Assembly (NCBI GenBank): GCA_905147135.1
Contig: LR990065.1
Span: 1,302,001-1,366,000, forward strand
From: Blastobasis lacticolella
Lineage: Eukaryota; Arthropoda; Insecta; Lepidoptera; Blastobasidae
Reading direction: 5' to 3'
Length of the DNA: 64,000 bases
Part shown: positions 21,356-32,200 of the stretch, piece by piece
Numbering within the stretch: the first letter of the stretch is position 1
Layout of the letters: each line of letters opens with the position of its first letter
Made by a program: the position numbers and the translations under genes
The notes under the pieces: generated by a model
Databases searched by the model: none
What the model saw: the letters and a program-made list of their open reading frames with translations, nothing else
What the model was told of the DNA's origin: nothing

Positions 21356-24300
21356 ATGGCTGACGGTAACGATGTTGCTGCTCTGGCCGCGTCCATGGGC
21401 GAGCTGAGTGTCGTGTCCTTTCGGAAGATGGACGACGTGAAGCGCCTAGCGAGGCACTTTCAGAACGTGGCCAACCACCCAACTACGCAGTTGAAGGCGA
21501 CGGTACACAACTACCTGTTGAACCTGAATGAGACGCACAGGAAGATATTCCTGCAGAAACGTGAAGGTGTCGAGGTGGAGTACATATTTACGACGGAGAA
21601 GAAAAGCAATCTGCAACGGCAGAGGTTCAACAGTCTACCAGTTAGCGAGGTAATTATTTCTGTTTTTTATCTCTTTTTAGTCTCCTGATTGAGGCTCTGG
21701 TTTAGCGGTTCATCCGATCAAGCAAAATGCCCGGAGCCCGTCAAAAGAACGGGTGACGGATCTCGGACGCCGGACGTAGAGTGGACACACTATCTTATAA
21801 ATATAAAGGCCGCTTCTTCGGTCCGGTTTTTTCTCCGATGATGGATCCGGCGAGACAGACGCCGTGGACGAACGGCCTTTCAGCCCGAGGGCCCGAATTA
21901 CCATTATTAAATATATGTTTTCAATTTGACAGTTATAGAAAAAAACAAGTTTTATCACCTTGTAAATAATGGAGCTGTACTGAACTTTTGTGTCAAGTTG
22001 ACAAGCCATATTAGAAACATTGTCATTACAACACTTTTTGTTTTGTTTTGTGTCTATAATACATTGATTTATTACTAACCGTAGATAGCACATGAACGCT
22101 TGAAAAGTGGGCCGGTGAAGGACTGCTTAATCGCTAGTCAAGCAGTCCTTTTCCGTAGTCCGTCATTAGCCGTCGGCACGTAAGCATGCCCAAGTGCGCG
22201 TTCAAAAATTGTCAAAACAATGGCCTTAAACGACGAAAAAAGGATGGGATTTCATATTTTGCGTGAATAAACACATTATACATCTTATCATGCATAAATA
22301 TAGCGATTTACACATAAAAAACCATTAAAAATAATTATTTTAATCATAGACATATTGTCAGTGTCAGACATCACGTCAGTTGTCTCAATCATGCGCATGC
22401 GTTAAAGCGAAAACAATGATTGCTCACTAAAAGAAATTGAGTCGCAGCATTATCCACAGCGCGAAAAGCAATTTTGAGCTTTATAAGTATGAAAAAAGTT
22501 GATATTTGGTAAATACGATACTGTACGTAATGGCATTTTGATTGGGGCGTGCGTATATAGCTAATAAATTGCTAAGTACCTACAAATGTATAGTCAATTA
22601 GGCGACAGATTTCAAGTGCATTTTTGTATGAAGTGCTTTATCTACGGTTGGTAGTAAATCAATGCTAAAATAAATCTAAAATGAATAGACCATGTTTGTT
22701 GCAATGTGCATTCACCTTTTAACACATATTTTCCTACATGGACGGTTCTGATATAGCTTTTTTTATCGGTCTAGTCAGGCATTTGACCGCCATCTCACCT
22801 GGTAGTATGTCAATGCGACCGAAGATGGAGCATGCCTGTCTAGGACGAACTTATTCACTCAAGCCTTGGAGGCGTCTAGACTATAACGATCAGCGAATAC
22901 ACTCGCAGGCAACATGTTCCATTCCTTAGCCGTACGCATTATAAAGGTTGAACCACCTGAATGTGCAGGTTTCCCCTCATCGTAAGAGCATCGGTTAGCA
23001 TTCAACTAATGTTCATAACTCAGAAAAGAGTCAGTCGAGAGTCAGAGTCACTCGAAATCACATTTACCTAAACCATCTTCTTCTACCATTAAAGGTGCCG
23101 GAGCTCCTGAAGGCAGAACTCCTGACGGTGGAGAACGCGAAGCAGATCCACATTTGCACCGACTGCGACGTGCAAATCGAGTTGAACGACGAGGAACCTC
23201 TCATGGAGTCCCTGCAGAAGCATTTCAACTTGGAAGTCCACCAGCCGAAGCCCAAGATGAAGAGAGAATCCATAGACGTCGCCGAGCCCATAATCCTGCC
23301 CAACATGTCCCGACGGCTCTCAGCAATGGAGTGCGGGGAGACTCCTGCTCAGAACCTCGAGCAGATCCTGCAACTTGTGAAGCCAATGGAGAAATTGGAC
23401 AGGACCTTCGCGGCTAAACTCGAGGCTTCGCTGATCAGGCATCTACCTGACAACTCCGAGGCCAGCATCGACGCAGCGGTGAAATTCTACCAGGGCGCTT
23501 ACGACAAACTGTGCCAGGAAGTCTTTCATATAGACTTCTCGCCGCAGGCGGGCTCAGTGGCGCCCATCATAATGAGCATCAAGGACAATGTGAACCAAAA
23601 CTTCGCAGCCGACGCGAACAAGAACTTCGACAACGAGGACGCTGACGCAACTGATAGGCCGGTCAAGAACCAAGTGAAGAAGTACCGGTACTACGGGCCA
23701 ATAGAGAAGTGCATCTTGAGACTTCTAGCCAACCACAAGCTTCTGTCCCTGGTCGACGACCGCACCGGAAAGCTGGCTTTCTTCTGTATGGCTTGCGAGT
23801 ACTACACTCTCCGATTCAGATACGACAGCGTCTTGAGTCACGTGTTTAGTGACACCCACATCCATAATCTGAGCTGTATCCTGCAAGCGGACAAACATAT
23901 ACCGTTCACTACGGAGGAGAGATCAACAGAGAAGATCAAGGATATGAACCAGGAGTTCTTGCTCAGTCACGGTATCACATATGACGCGAATGGCGTGAAC
24001 TGTGGCGTATGTAAGCTGACTATCGACTCGGCGGACGGGGTAGTCCTCCACATCCTCGACGAGAACCATCTGGGGAGAGTCTCGGACAGGCTGTACAGGA
24101 AAGTGAAGGGGAACAACCCTGACGTGGTGATACCGGAGGAATGGGGCCCGAAGAGCTTGGACTGGTCGAAGTTCCTGGCCACTGTCGGGAAGCCGCTCAA
24201 CAGTCGCGACCACGTCGTCATAGAGAACTTTATAAAGCCGTCCGGCAAGATCGCGAACTATTGTTCCTGTTGCGATATGACATTGAAAGGCCCAAGACAG

Positions 24301-25092
24301 GTGCTGTTCAACCATATCCGCCAGAAGAAGCACTTGAGGAACGCAGCGCCTCACAAACTGGCCCTGCTCTACAAGAACCACTGCAGACCAGCGGAGTACT
24401 TCGCCAGTTTCGGCAACTACTACGTGTGCGCCATATGTCCAGTCTTCGTCGCGTTGCCTTCGTTCGCTGCCATCGTGGAACACTTCGAGAGCAGTATCCA
24501 CATAGAGACCATAGCTAAGCTGGTCCGCTCAGCCCTGTACAACCAGGACGTGGACCAAGAGACCTTGACGTTGAACAAAATAGTGGCCGACGGCGAGATT
24601 AAGTGCGATTTCTGTAATGTAGGCTTCCCCGATATGAACGAGGCGGTCACCCACATAATCGGCAACATAAAGCATCAGACGCTAGTCGCTGAAGCGAAGA
24701 CTAAGGCCAATAAGGGTGATATCATAAGCATATACATGCATGGACACTATATCCTGCACAATGAAGGTGCCTCGTTCAACTGTGTGACTTGTAAGGGCGT
24801 TTTCAACTCCATACGGTCGCTGCTGACTCACCTGGTCTTCGCTGAGCATTTCGACAAGAAACCCTCGCACGAGAACGTGTTCCGATTCTACTTGGAGCTG
24901 AAGCACAATATAAATATGTTGGGGAGAAATAAGTACGTATATTACGAGCCGGGGAAGCTCAAGTGTGGTGTGTGCGACGCTGACGTGGAGCCGCAGGAGA
25001 ATGCGAAGAAACACGTGATCTCCCTGCGTCACAGAGAGAATATGGGGGCCAGCTACGTTAACCTGAATGTTGATTTGAATGCGATGGAGTGA
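21356..25092 (+). CDS. U1/matrin-type multi-zinc-finger protein, two exons
   Basis: Exon 1 is 21356-21649 (98 codons) and exon 2 is 23095-25092 (665 codons plus stop), giving a 763-residue protein. The start ATG has a good context (GACGCCATGG). The donor is GAG|GTAATT and the acceptor TTCTACCATTAAAG|GTG; both are phase 0. The protein has eight fingers of the form C-x2-C-x15-18-H-x4-6-H. Approximate first cysteines are at residues 119, 330, 402, 489, 543, 602, 661 and 722. The long spacing before the histidines and the H-x5-H ending are typical of U1-like/matrin fingers, which bind RNA or double-stranded RNA as well as DNA. Exon 1 has no finger. Codons are GC-rich (many third-position G/C) compared with the AT-rich zinc-finger gene at 7361-10243. 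The 1445-bp intron contains repeat fragments. No orthologue name is claimed; the fingers themselves are clear. Confidence 0.9.
22118..22150. repeat. Perfect hairpin in intron
   Basis: AAGGACTGCTT and AAGCAGTCCTT are separated by 11 bases. It lies in the intron of the multi-finger gene. It is probably the core of a small fold-back element; no function is inferred. Confidence 0.7.
22775..22925 (+). repeat. Interspersed repeat, partner of 1313-1435
   Basis: Shares GCCATCTCACCTGGTAG, GAAGATGGAGCATGCCTGTC and TTATTCACTCAAGCCTTG with the 1.3-kb copy. Intronic. Confidence 0.6.
22940..23045 (-). mobile_element. SINE-A fragment just upstream of exon 2
   Basis: CACCTGAATGTGCAGGTTTC, CATCGTAAGAGCATCGGTTA and ATAACTCAGAAAAGAGTCA are the middle of SINE-A. 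It ends about 50 bases before the exon 2 acceptor at 23094. Confidence 0.85.
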
Positions 25093-25119
25093 GGTGAGGT
25101 GGGTAAGTTATTTTTAATG

Positions 25120-25330
25120 ATTTTTTATTTATTTATTTAACAGTTTATTGTTCACAAGATAAAACATACACAAACGATTAAGACACAACAGGCACTGCAT
25201 ATCTATAGAAAGAAATCTCTTCCAGCAGGCCTAATAGAGAGAATTTTTTTTTATGCCAGTGAGGTGGTAAATCTGCCTGATGGTAAGCAGAACCGTAGCC
25301 TATGGGTTTGCAACACCAGTGTTCTTGAAC
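25120..25330 (-). mobile_element. LINE tail fragments after the gene
   Basis: TTATTTAACAGTTTATTGTT then CACAAGATAAAAC is the reverse of the tail at 39395-39510. The following GTGAGGTGGTAAATCTGCCT then GATGGTAAGCAGAACCGTAG is a second family, related to 4915-4990. Confidence 0.65.
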
Positions 25331-25609
25331 AGCCTAAACTCGATAGATTTCTCATGCGCAGTTCTGGAGTTCCGATGGATTCCAGCTTAAAGATCAGGCC
25401 CTATTTTAGTACCGCTCACATCCACGTGAGCGTTCGCCTTCTAATGCCTGTCTTTTCTATCTATAGCAACTTACCACGAGTGTGAAAGAGACAGGTAGCG
25501 CGCGTGGATGAAAGCGATTCATAACATAAAATCTGTCCAGACTGACTTGTCTTATTTGGTTATAGAAATAATGTATTTAAATGGATAATTTGCAACAGTT
25601 TTTTTTTTA

Positions 25610-25700
25610 ATGTTACTCAGCAGACAAACAGGCAAGCGGGCCACCTGATGGAAAGTGGTCACCGCCGCCTATGGGCATCAGCAACACCAGGTAGTACTAC
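25610..25700 (+). mobile_element. Retroelement tail fragment (family D)
   Basis: AAACAGGCAAGCGGGCCACC, TGATGGAAAGTGGTCACCGC and GGGCATCAGCAACACCAG match the family-D block in the opposite sense to 16436-16770. Confidence 0.8.
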
Positions 25701-25912
25701 TTGAACTTCACATTCTATGTGTTTCTTATGTGATCTATACACAATGTACGTAGCGTGATTGATACGACAAGTCGTGATTTTGGACATTGTTTGTTCACCA
25801 AATAAGACAAGTCAGTATGGACAGATCATAGGGCCGCAGGGTCTGACCGCCTAACTCGAAGCCTAACGCTATCGGACGATGCATCGCCTGTGCATCGCAA
25901 TGTGTTGTGTTG

Positions 25913-26286
25913 TAACTCAGAGAAGAGTAATTGATGATACATGGCCGCAGTGGGATTCGAATCCGGTACCTCTCGCTTACGAGTCGGATACCTTGACCAC
26001 TCGGCCACCGACGCTTGCCCGCCACCCACAGAATATTGATAGTAACATTATGTAAGGAGGAACTCATTAATACAATGGGAAATTTTTAGACAGCTGTTTA
26101 AGAACAAAATTAAAAACAAAATCACAAATACACACGATTTTCATGTCCGAACTTCATATAGACCCAAATTAAAAGTAAATAAAATAAATAATCGTGGAAA
26201 AATTCAAACAACCCCTCAGACTAAGTAAAGCTTGTACTGTGCTAGATAACTGATATACCATTTAAATACTTTTAATTACATACTTA
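25913..26286 (-). repeat. Left arm of large inverted repeat
   Basis: About 374 bases mirrored at 26765-27143. From left to right the arm holds a SINE-A head (TGGGATTCGAATCC), the unique-looking GCCACCCACAGAATATTGAT, CACACGATTTTCATGTCCGA and a SINE-B tail (GTAAAGCTTGTACTG). Similarity looks high, with scattered differences and short indels. Confidence 0.88.
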
Positions 26287-26764
26287 TTAATATCAGTTAT
26301 CTCGCACCCATAGTACAAGCTTTGTACAATAAATAGAAAATTATGTAAAAAGCATAATTTTGAAATAGGACAGGGCTTGCCCAGCCCTGTGTTGAGGACC
26401 TTGGTTCAAAGCGCAGCACAGATAATAATTAAGCCAGACAACGCTTGTCAATCATATCCGCTGTGTGAATTTATCCACGAATATTTATTATTATTATTAT
26501 AATTATAAATACTTAGAAACATGTCACACAAATGTCTAAATCTCTCTTATTAACTGCAGGCAACCGCAATAAATATTTTTGACCACTAGTAGACCTATAG
26601 AGAATAGGTCAAAAGTTTGTCCACCCCTGATATGTGATACAGAAATTGACCTTATTATGTAAGCAATAATAAGGTCAAATAGCATTCCGCTTTGATTTGC
26701 TCTCCCGCTTTTTGCTTCTGAATTTAGACGACTAAATTTAGCCACACAAATTTAACCGCACAAT
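26287..26764. other. Spacer of the inverted repeat
   Basis: The 478-bp spacer includes another SINE-B-like tail (TATCAGTTATCTCGCACCCA), a TTATTATTATTATTAT run near 26483, and a half copy of a fold-back MITE at 26628-26745. No coding. Confidence 0.7.
26628..26745. mobile_element. Half copy of the 2.5-kb fold-back MITE
   Basis: TGTGATACAGAAATTGACC, CATTCCGCTTTGATTTGCTC and TTTTTGCTTCTGAATTTAGA match the right arm of 2487-2694. The left arm is missing. Confidence 0.65.
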
Positions 26765-27143
26765 AAGAATGTAATTAAAAGTATTTAAATGGTATATCAA
26801 TTATCTATAATAGCACAGTACAAGCTTTACTTAGTCTGAGGCTAGAGGGCGTTGTGTGAATTCTTCCACGATTATTTATTTTAATTACTTTTAATTTAGG
26901 TCTATATGAGGTTCGGACATGAAAATCGTGTCGAATCAACTCCATCTATTTGTGATTTTGTTTTAAAACAGCTGTCTAAAAATGTCCCATTGTATTAATG
27001 AATTCCTCCTTACGTTACTATCAATATTCTGTGGGTGGCGGACAAGCGTCGGTGGCCGAGTGGTCAAGGTATCCGACTCGTAAGCGAGAGGTGCCGGATT
27101 CGAATCCCGCTGCGGCCATGTACCAATTACTCTTCTCTGAGTT
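26765..27143 (+). repeat. Right arm of large inverted repeat
   Basis: Mirror of 25913-26286. The arm ends within a SINE-A head that continues to the right as a fuller SINE-A copy, while the left arm's SINE-A is cut short. The duplicated block therefore spans a SINE-A/SINE-B boundary, which argues for one duplication and inversion event over independent insertions. Confidence 0.88.
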
Positions 27144-27480
27144 ATGTACATTAGTTGAATGGTCTTTTTTTTTTTTATGTCATACGGTTGGCAAACAGGC
27201 AAGCGGGCCACCTGATGGAAAGTGGTCACCACTGCCTATAGACATTAGCAACACCAAGAGTATCGCTACTAGGCTAGGTCTTACAGTGAGGGAAAACACT
27301 GTGATGAAACCTGCACTTTCAGGCGACTGAATGTGTTGTAACCATTATTTATTTTAGTCGGGTTTCCTTGGTAGGTCAAATGACAGTCGCTCCACTGTAA
27401 GTAATTATCATAGGATCATGTTCTAGGCGGACCCCGGGCCCTCGTGCGCGATATCACAACCGGGACATTAACGCCAAGAT
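27047..27480 (+). mobile_element. SINE-A copy interrupted by family D
   Basis: The head reads GTCGGTGGCCGAGTGGTCAA and CCGGATTCGAATCCCGC, like a Ser/Leu-type tRNA. The body resumes at about 27268 (AGTGAGGGAAAACACTGTGA) and ends GGGACATTAACGCCAAGATG. It is not a working tRNA gene, because the stem pairing is poor and the SINE body follows directly. Confidence 0.9.
27163..27265 (+). mobile_element. Family-D tail inserted in SINE-A
   Basis: A poly-T run then ATGTCATACGGTTGGCAAAC, GGGCCACCTGATGGAAAGTG and TATAGACATTAGCAACACCA. It is the same block as at 16.7 kb, reversed. Confidence 0.85.
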
Positions 27481-28289
27481 GTTTTCATGTTTTTATCAAT
27501 TTTCTGTGACTCAGCAGTGGATGTTCTGCCCTGATGATGATGATGAAGATAATTATTTTGTTAATATATTTCTCTTTCCGTTTCCAGATGCGAGTACCAG
27601 AGAATGTATTGTGCGACAATGTTATACCTATTATTATTTTAATTTTAATTATGATTAAATAGTGAACAAGGAAACCATGAAATGAAATGAGTACCCGCGG
27701 TGATGTTTTACAATCAAATTTTAATAAATGAATTAATTTTTTAATTCGTTTTTTTTTTTTTACTGGACCACAGGACGCATGAAACCACATATTTCAAATA
27801 CTAGAATTTGTTTTCTAGTCTGTGCAGTGCGTTTCGATAGGGGGCCCACTGAAAACCAGCGTCACGGCGACTGTCGTGGCATATGCTGAGTGTGGCCCCA
27901 TTGCACTCTCCACATGGCACAGGTAACGAGATTAGAGTATCTTTTTTTTTCGTTTATGTCACTGTTTTACTTATAATTTTTTTTTCTCAAAAATATTTAA
28001 GTATTTTGTGCCGTGTGTCTGAGTGGAATGAAAGTGTTTACAATTTGGACAATAATATTAAGTAATAAGTAGGTTACTAGTTTCTTTTACGTACGTTGTC
28101 GCACTCATTTTTGAGGAGGGCGTCTTCCAGCTGATATGATGATGTCGCACTTTAGTGTACAATCGCAACGTAAACTGGGGCTTCATTTTGGCCAATCGAG
28201 GGAAGACAAAGTCACACCAAAAATTAACCTTATAGAAAGTAGCTATAGGGTCTTACAATGAAACACAGATTCAATTAACGAAATGAATA

Positions 28290-28490
28290 ACTGGACCAGA
28301 TTGGATCATGGTACACATTCAGTTGCCTTAATGTGCAGGTCTCATCACGATGTTTTAAATTTTTTTTGCTTTCAACTAATGTACTTACATAACTCAGAAA
28401 AAAGTCATTGATACATGGCCGCAGTGGGATTCGAACCCCGTACCTCTCGCCTGCGAGTCAGATACCTTAACCACTCGGCCATCGACGTTC
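28290..28490 (-). mobile_element. SINE-A copy, 3' truncated
   Basis: Reverse copy containing CCAGATTGGATCATGG, AATGTGCAGGTCTCATCACG and the head GTGGGATTCGAACCCCGTAC with CACTCGGCCATCGACG. Confidence 0.9.
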
Positions 28491-28599
28491 TAATAGTCAC
28501 CCTACCTGTGACCAAAAATCCCTGTCAAGCTTTAGGGACTTCAACAATAGGTATACAAGAAGACCATGAGACCTGCGGGCGGGACATGACAAAGTTCGT

Positions 28600-28880
28600 A
28601 ACATCCGTGGCACCCTTGGCGTGAGACACGGCGGATGAGATCAAGTTCTCGCCTGCGCTGGTTTGGCCACGTGTTGCGTGGATACCTAAGGCCGGCTAAG
28701 GCCCAGGAATAGGTAGGATGGAAAAAAGGTGCCTCAACTTACCGGTATGAGGCTTACCTCATTAGGTTCCGCAGGAAACCCAGAAAGGAATGGATTGACA
28801 TCGTCGAGCCCATAGCAATCAATGAAAGTAGTGTCGAGTCGCATGCAAGAGCCGTAACGATGCCGAAAATCGGACAAAGT
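28600..28880 (+). pseudogene. RTE-type LINE C-terminal remnant
   Basis: Translation with frameshifts gives RSSSRLRWFGHVLRGYLRPA, then YEAYLIRFRRKPRKEWIDIV and HARAVTMPKIGQS. RLRWFGHV is the hallmark of RTE ORF2 ends. Confidence 0.75.
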
Positions 28881-28884
28881 AATT

Positions 28885-29078
28885 AAAGCCTGTGTTATGG
28901 GTGCCAGAAAACTGACAAACTACTTAGATACCTACTTTTTAATATAACAGCTATACCCGTAACACAAACTAAAATTTATTAATTCAATTTCTGAAATTCC
29001 TGGAAATCGAACCCGGGACCTCTGCGTGGCAGTCTGCTATTAAATTGGCATGTTAACTAACTGAACCACCCAGGTCGT
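28885..29078 (-). mobile_element. SINE-B copy, reverse
   Basis: GTGTTATGGGTGCCAGAAAA-type tail, then GAAATCGAACCCGGGACCTC and TGCGTGGCAGTCTGC, the reverse of a tRNA-Gly-like head. It lies about 150 bases upstream of exon 1 of the first paralog. Confidence 0.85.
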
Positions 29079-29168
29079 CAATACGTACGTACCTCGCTAT
29101 TGCGTTGACGTAGGTTTCTTTTTATTGCTACTGCTATTAAATTGTAGTTGAAAAACAATATAACTCGG

Positions 29169-29231
29169 AATAAATATGGCAGTAAAATAAATTTAAAAGG
29201 CTTTGACGGTTTTCACTGCCCGCATAATGCA
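29169..29231 (+). promoter_or_regulatory. Possible promoter of paralog 1
   Basis: GGAATAAATATGG, a TATA-like stretch, lies about 60 bases before the ATG. AAGGCTTTGACGG resembles AAGCCTTTGACCA at the matching place before paralog 2. The transcription start is not visible from sequence. Confidence 0.35.
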
Positions 29232-32200
29232 ATGCTGTGGTTAATATTTTTCTTAAATTTAGTTGGTAAGTGCCTCTATAAATTAGCTGATAATTAAGTT
29301 AGAATGTATAGTACCTACCTACCTATATCATCACAGCCCATAACAGTCTTAGGGCCTCTCCCAAGAAAGAAGAGGTTATTGCCTTAATCTCCACGTTTAG
29401 CAGGCGGGTTGGAGATCGCAGTGTTATAAATATAACACTCGTGATCTTAAGCCTCGAAAACATAAGTCGCCTTGTACGACACCCTTGAGTGTAAGGGGTT
29501 GGTGCTATTCTACTCTGCCGGACACCACACGGCCAACCTACATATATAAATAAGAGATACTTATTGGGCTCTTAGGGCCGATTGTTCAATCCTCAGATAA
29601 AATGTCTGTTAACTACTCGGCGAATTAAATTATTCGGCTGTGTATCGGTCTGTTAATCAGTTGTCTATTTTTCAATTTTTTTTGGTTGGATTGTGGGTTC
29701 ATATTTTAGTTATTTAAAACGTGGTGATTACCTTCTAGTGCAACTTATCGCAAAAAAAAAGCGATCTGCTAGTTTTACAACTGCCGAGACTCATTTACTT
29801 GTCAGTTCAGTCGGCAAATTCTTTCTTTTCTGTGACGTGAATTTATATATTCATATATTATGGACCTCTTCTTTGATTGCTAGGTCATCAAGGCTGTTGA
29901 AAATATGCATATTATTTACCTACTTCCTTCAAAAACTGCAAAATATAACCTCAAACCAACTGATCTATCGAGACGCTATATGTCGAATAACGGCTATCTG
30001 GCGCTCAAAGAGGCAGATAGATTTATTCCCCAGATAACGGTTTTATTCGTCAAATAAGTCTTAACTGACAGTTGAAACCTTCAAAAACTTGCTATCCGTC
30101 GAATAAACGCTAACAGACTGTTTATCTGAGGATTGAACAATCGGCCCTTAGCCAACTAGTGATCCTCCACTTGATCGATCCAGTCCGACCACGGACGCTT
30201 ATGAGAATCCACGAGTACCCTGGTACCTACATATATCAAATGAAGTACGTATATTAAAGTTAGGTTTTTACAGACATTTATGAAAGTCAAAAAGTTTAAA
30301 ATCCAAGGCGCCGCGGCGTCATCAAGCGGACAACGGTTTCTGTGAACGTGCTGAGACTGTTAGAGTATAGAAATTACAGCAGCTTCTATGGAATTGAAGT
30401 TGTTGCCTGCGTGTGTATTCCCTAACTGTTTTAATCTGAATACCTTCATGGCTGAGTGAATAGACTCTTCCAACACTGAATCTCCATCTAGTAGGATACC
30501 ACCGCCTTACCTATTCCTGTCACCAAGCAACAATAGGTGGGTAGTTGAGTTGTGTTCCGGATTGGAGGGTAAAGTAGCCATGTATGACATGCCTAGTGGT
30601 CGGTGACAACTCACAGACAGTTATGCAGTTTTGTTAAGTGCACGAAACGTTAGTGCAGGATTTGTGGATGTATCCTTTTCCATTAAGTGGACAGACTGGC
30701 TTATCATGAGCTCTTATAGCAGGACCTAAACAGAACTACCCTGCTTAGAACAAGACAGCGCTATGCGTGTCACATAAGCTTGTCTCTTTCCCAACTGTAC
30801 TGCGCGGAACTTGGATGGTTTTTTACATGGTAGGCCCCTGTCTACTTGTTTGGACTCATCAACTCATTGTATGTATACCCGTATGGAGAAAATAAATCAT
30901 TTTGGCGTCAATATCACGGTTGTTTCCTTGATCAAAGATTACAGTGGACCAACTGCCATCTGATCTTCGTGACTCTGGTAACAGGGGAACTTGATTAGAT
31001 TGGATTTATAGTTAGATATGTTCACACTTCGTAACTTGGCCGTGTGGTGTCCGGCAGAGTAGAATAGCACTAACCCCTTACACTCGTGGATGTCGTACAA
31101 GGCGACTAATGTTTTCGAGAAAAAAGTTCTGGAGTCTCCGTAAACTAGAAAATGGGCAGCAGCGTTTTCCATTTCTATATTTACAACACTGCGATCTCCA
31201 ACTCGCCTTCCAATCGTGGAGATTATGACTATAATCTCCCCTCTCAAGGGAGAGGCCTTCAGTACCGCAGTAGACTGTTGTGGGCTGTGATTATGACACT
31301 TCGTAAGGAGCAAATAACAATTTTTTTGTTCTTAAACATAAAATTTTAATATTTCCAGAACTGCCACAGGATGAAGGCGTATCGGTGAAAATAGATGGTC
31401 TTATTGATCTGGGACCACAATGGAATTTCGAATATCGTTTTGATCCTTCGGTCCAATTTGCAGCAAATAAGGTCGATGCAATCAGATCTAATAAACCACA
31501 TCATGAACACAAGAAGCATAAGAAACATGTAAAAAAACGGCCCGAAGCCTTGATAATTGATGTATCGAACATGGCCGAGAGCACAGAAGTCAAAAGCAAA
31601 GAAATCAAGAGCAAAGACTTCAAGAGCAGAGAAGCCAAAGATTTCTTTTTACAAAGCAAAGAATCCACAGGTTTTTATCCCCAAAGTAAAGAACCCAAAG
31701 GTTCCTTTCCTCAAAGCAAAGAACTAAAAGATCTCTATGTCAAAGACGAAGACCAAATGGAAGAAGATGAAGATGAAGATCAAGATCTATTTGCCAAAGA
31801 AAAAGAAGAAGCCAGAGAACTCTATGGTTTCATCAGTAGAACGAAAAAAACGGATGTATATACCGAAGCCACTGGTAGTGTTACAACATCTTTAGAAACA
31901 ACAACAAGAACCAAGACGACAACAACAAGAACGAAGACGACAACAACAAGAACGAAGACGACAACACCAACACCAAAAACGAGAACGAAAACACATAGAA
32001 CGAAAACGACAACACTAAGAACGAAGACGACAACACCAAAAACTAGGAAGACAACACCAACGCCTATCATAACTCATCCTAAGAGTCGTAATGTAACTCG
32101 CTCTGTAACTACAGCTACAATTCGCCCTACAACTCGTCCTATAACTCGTGCACAAGTTGAGACTACTCCAACAACAACAACGAAAAAAGCTTTAAGATAT

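Noticed and set aside
23923..25032. Reverse and shifted frames over the multi-finger exon
   Set aside because: High-GC codon use keeps other frames open. Only the forward frame has fingers and splice borders.
27049..27120. tRNA gene (Ser/Leu-like)
   Set aside because: Box A and B are present but stem pairing is poor, the SINE-A body follows directly, and many similar heads occur in the window.
31822..32070. Valine/leucine-rich reverse frame
   Set aside because: Shadow of the threonine repeats in paralog 1 (ACA/ACG codons read as TGT/CGT/GTT in reverse).
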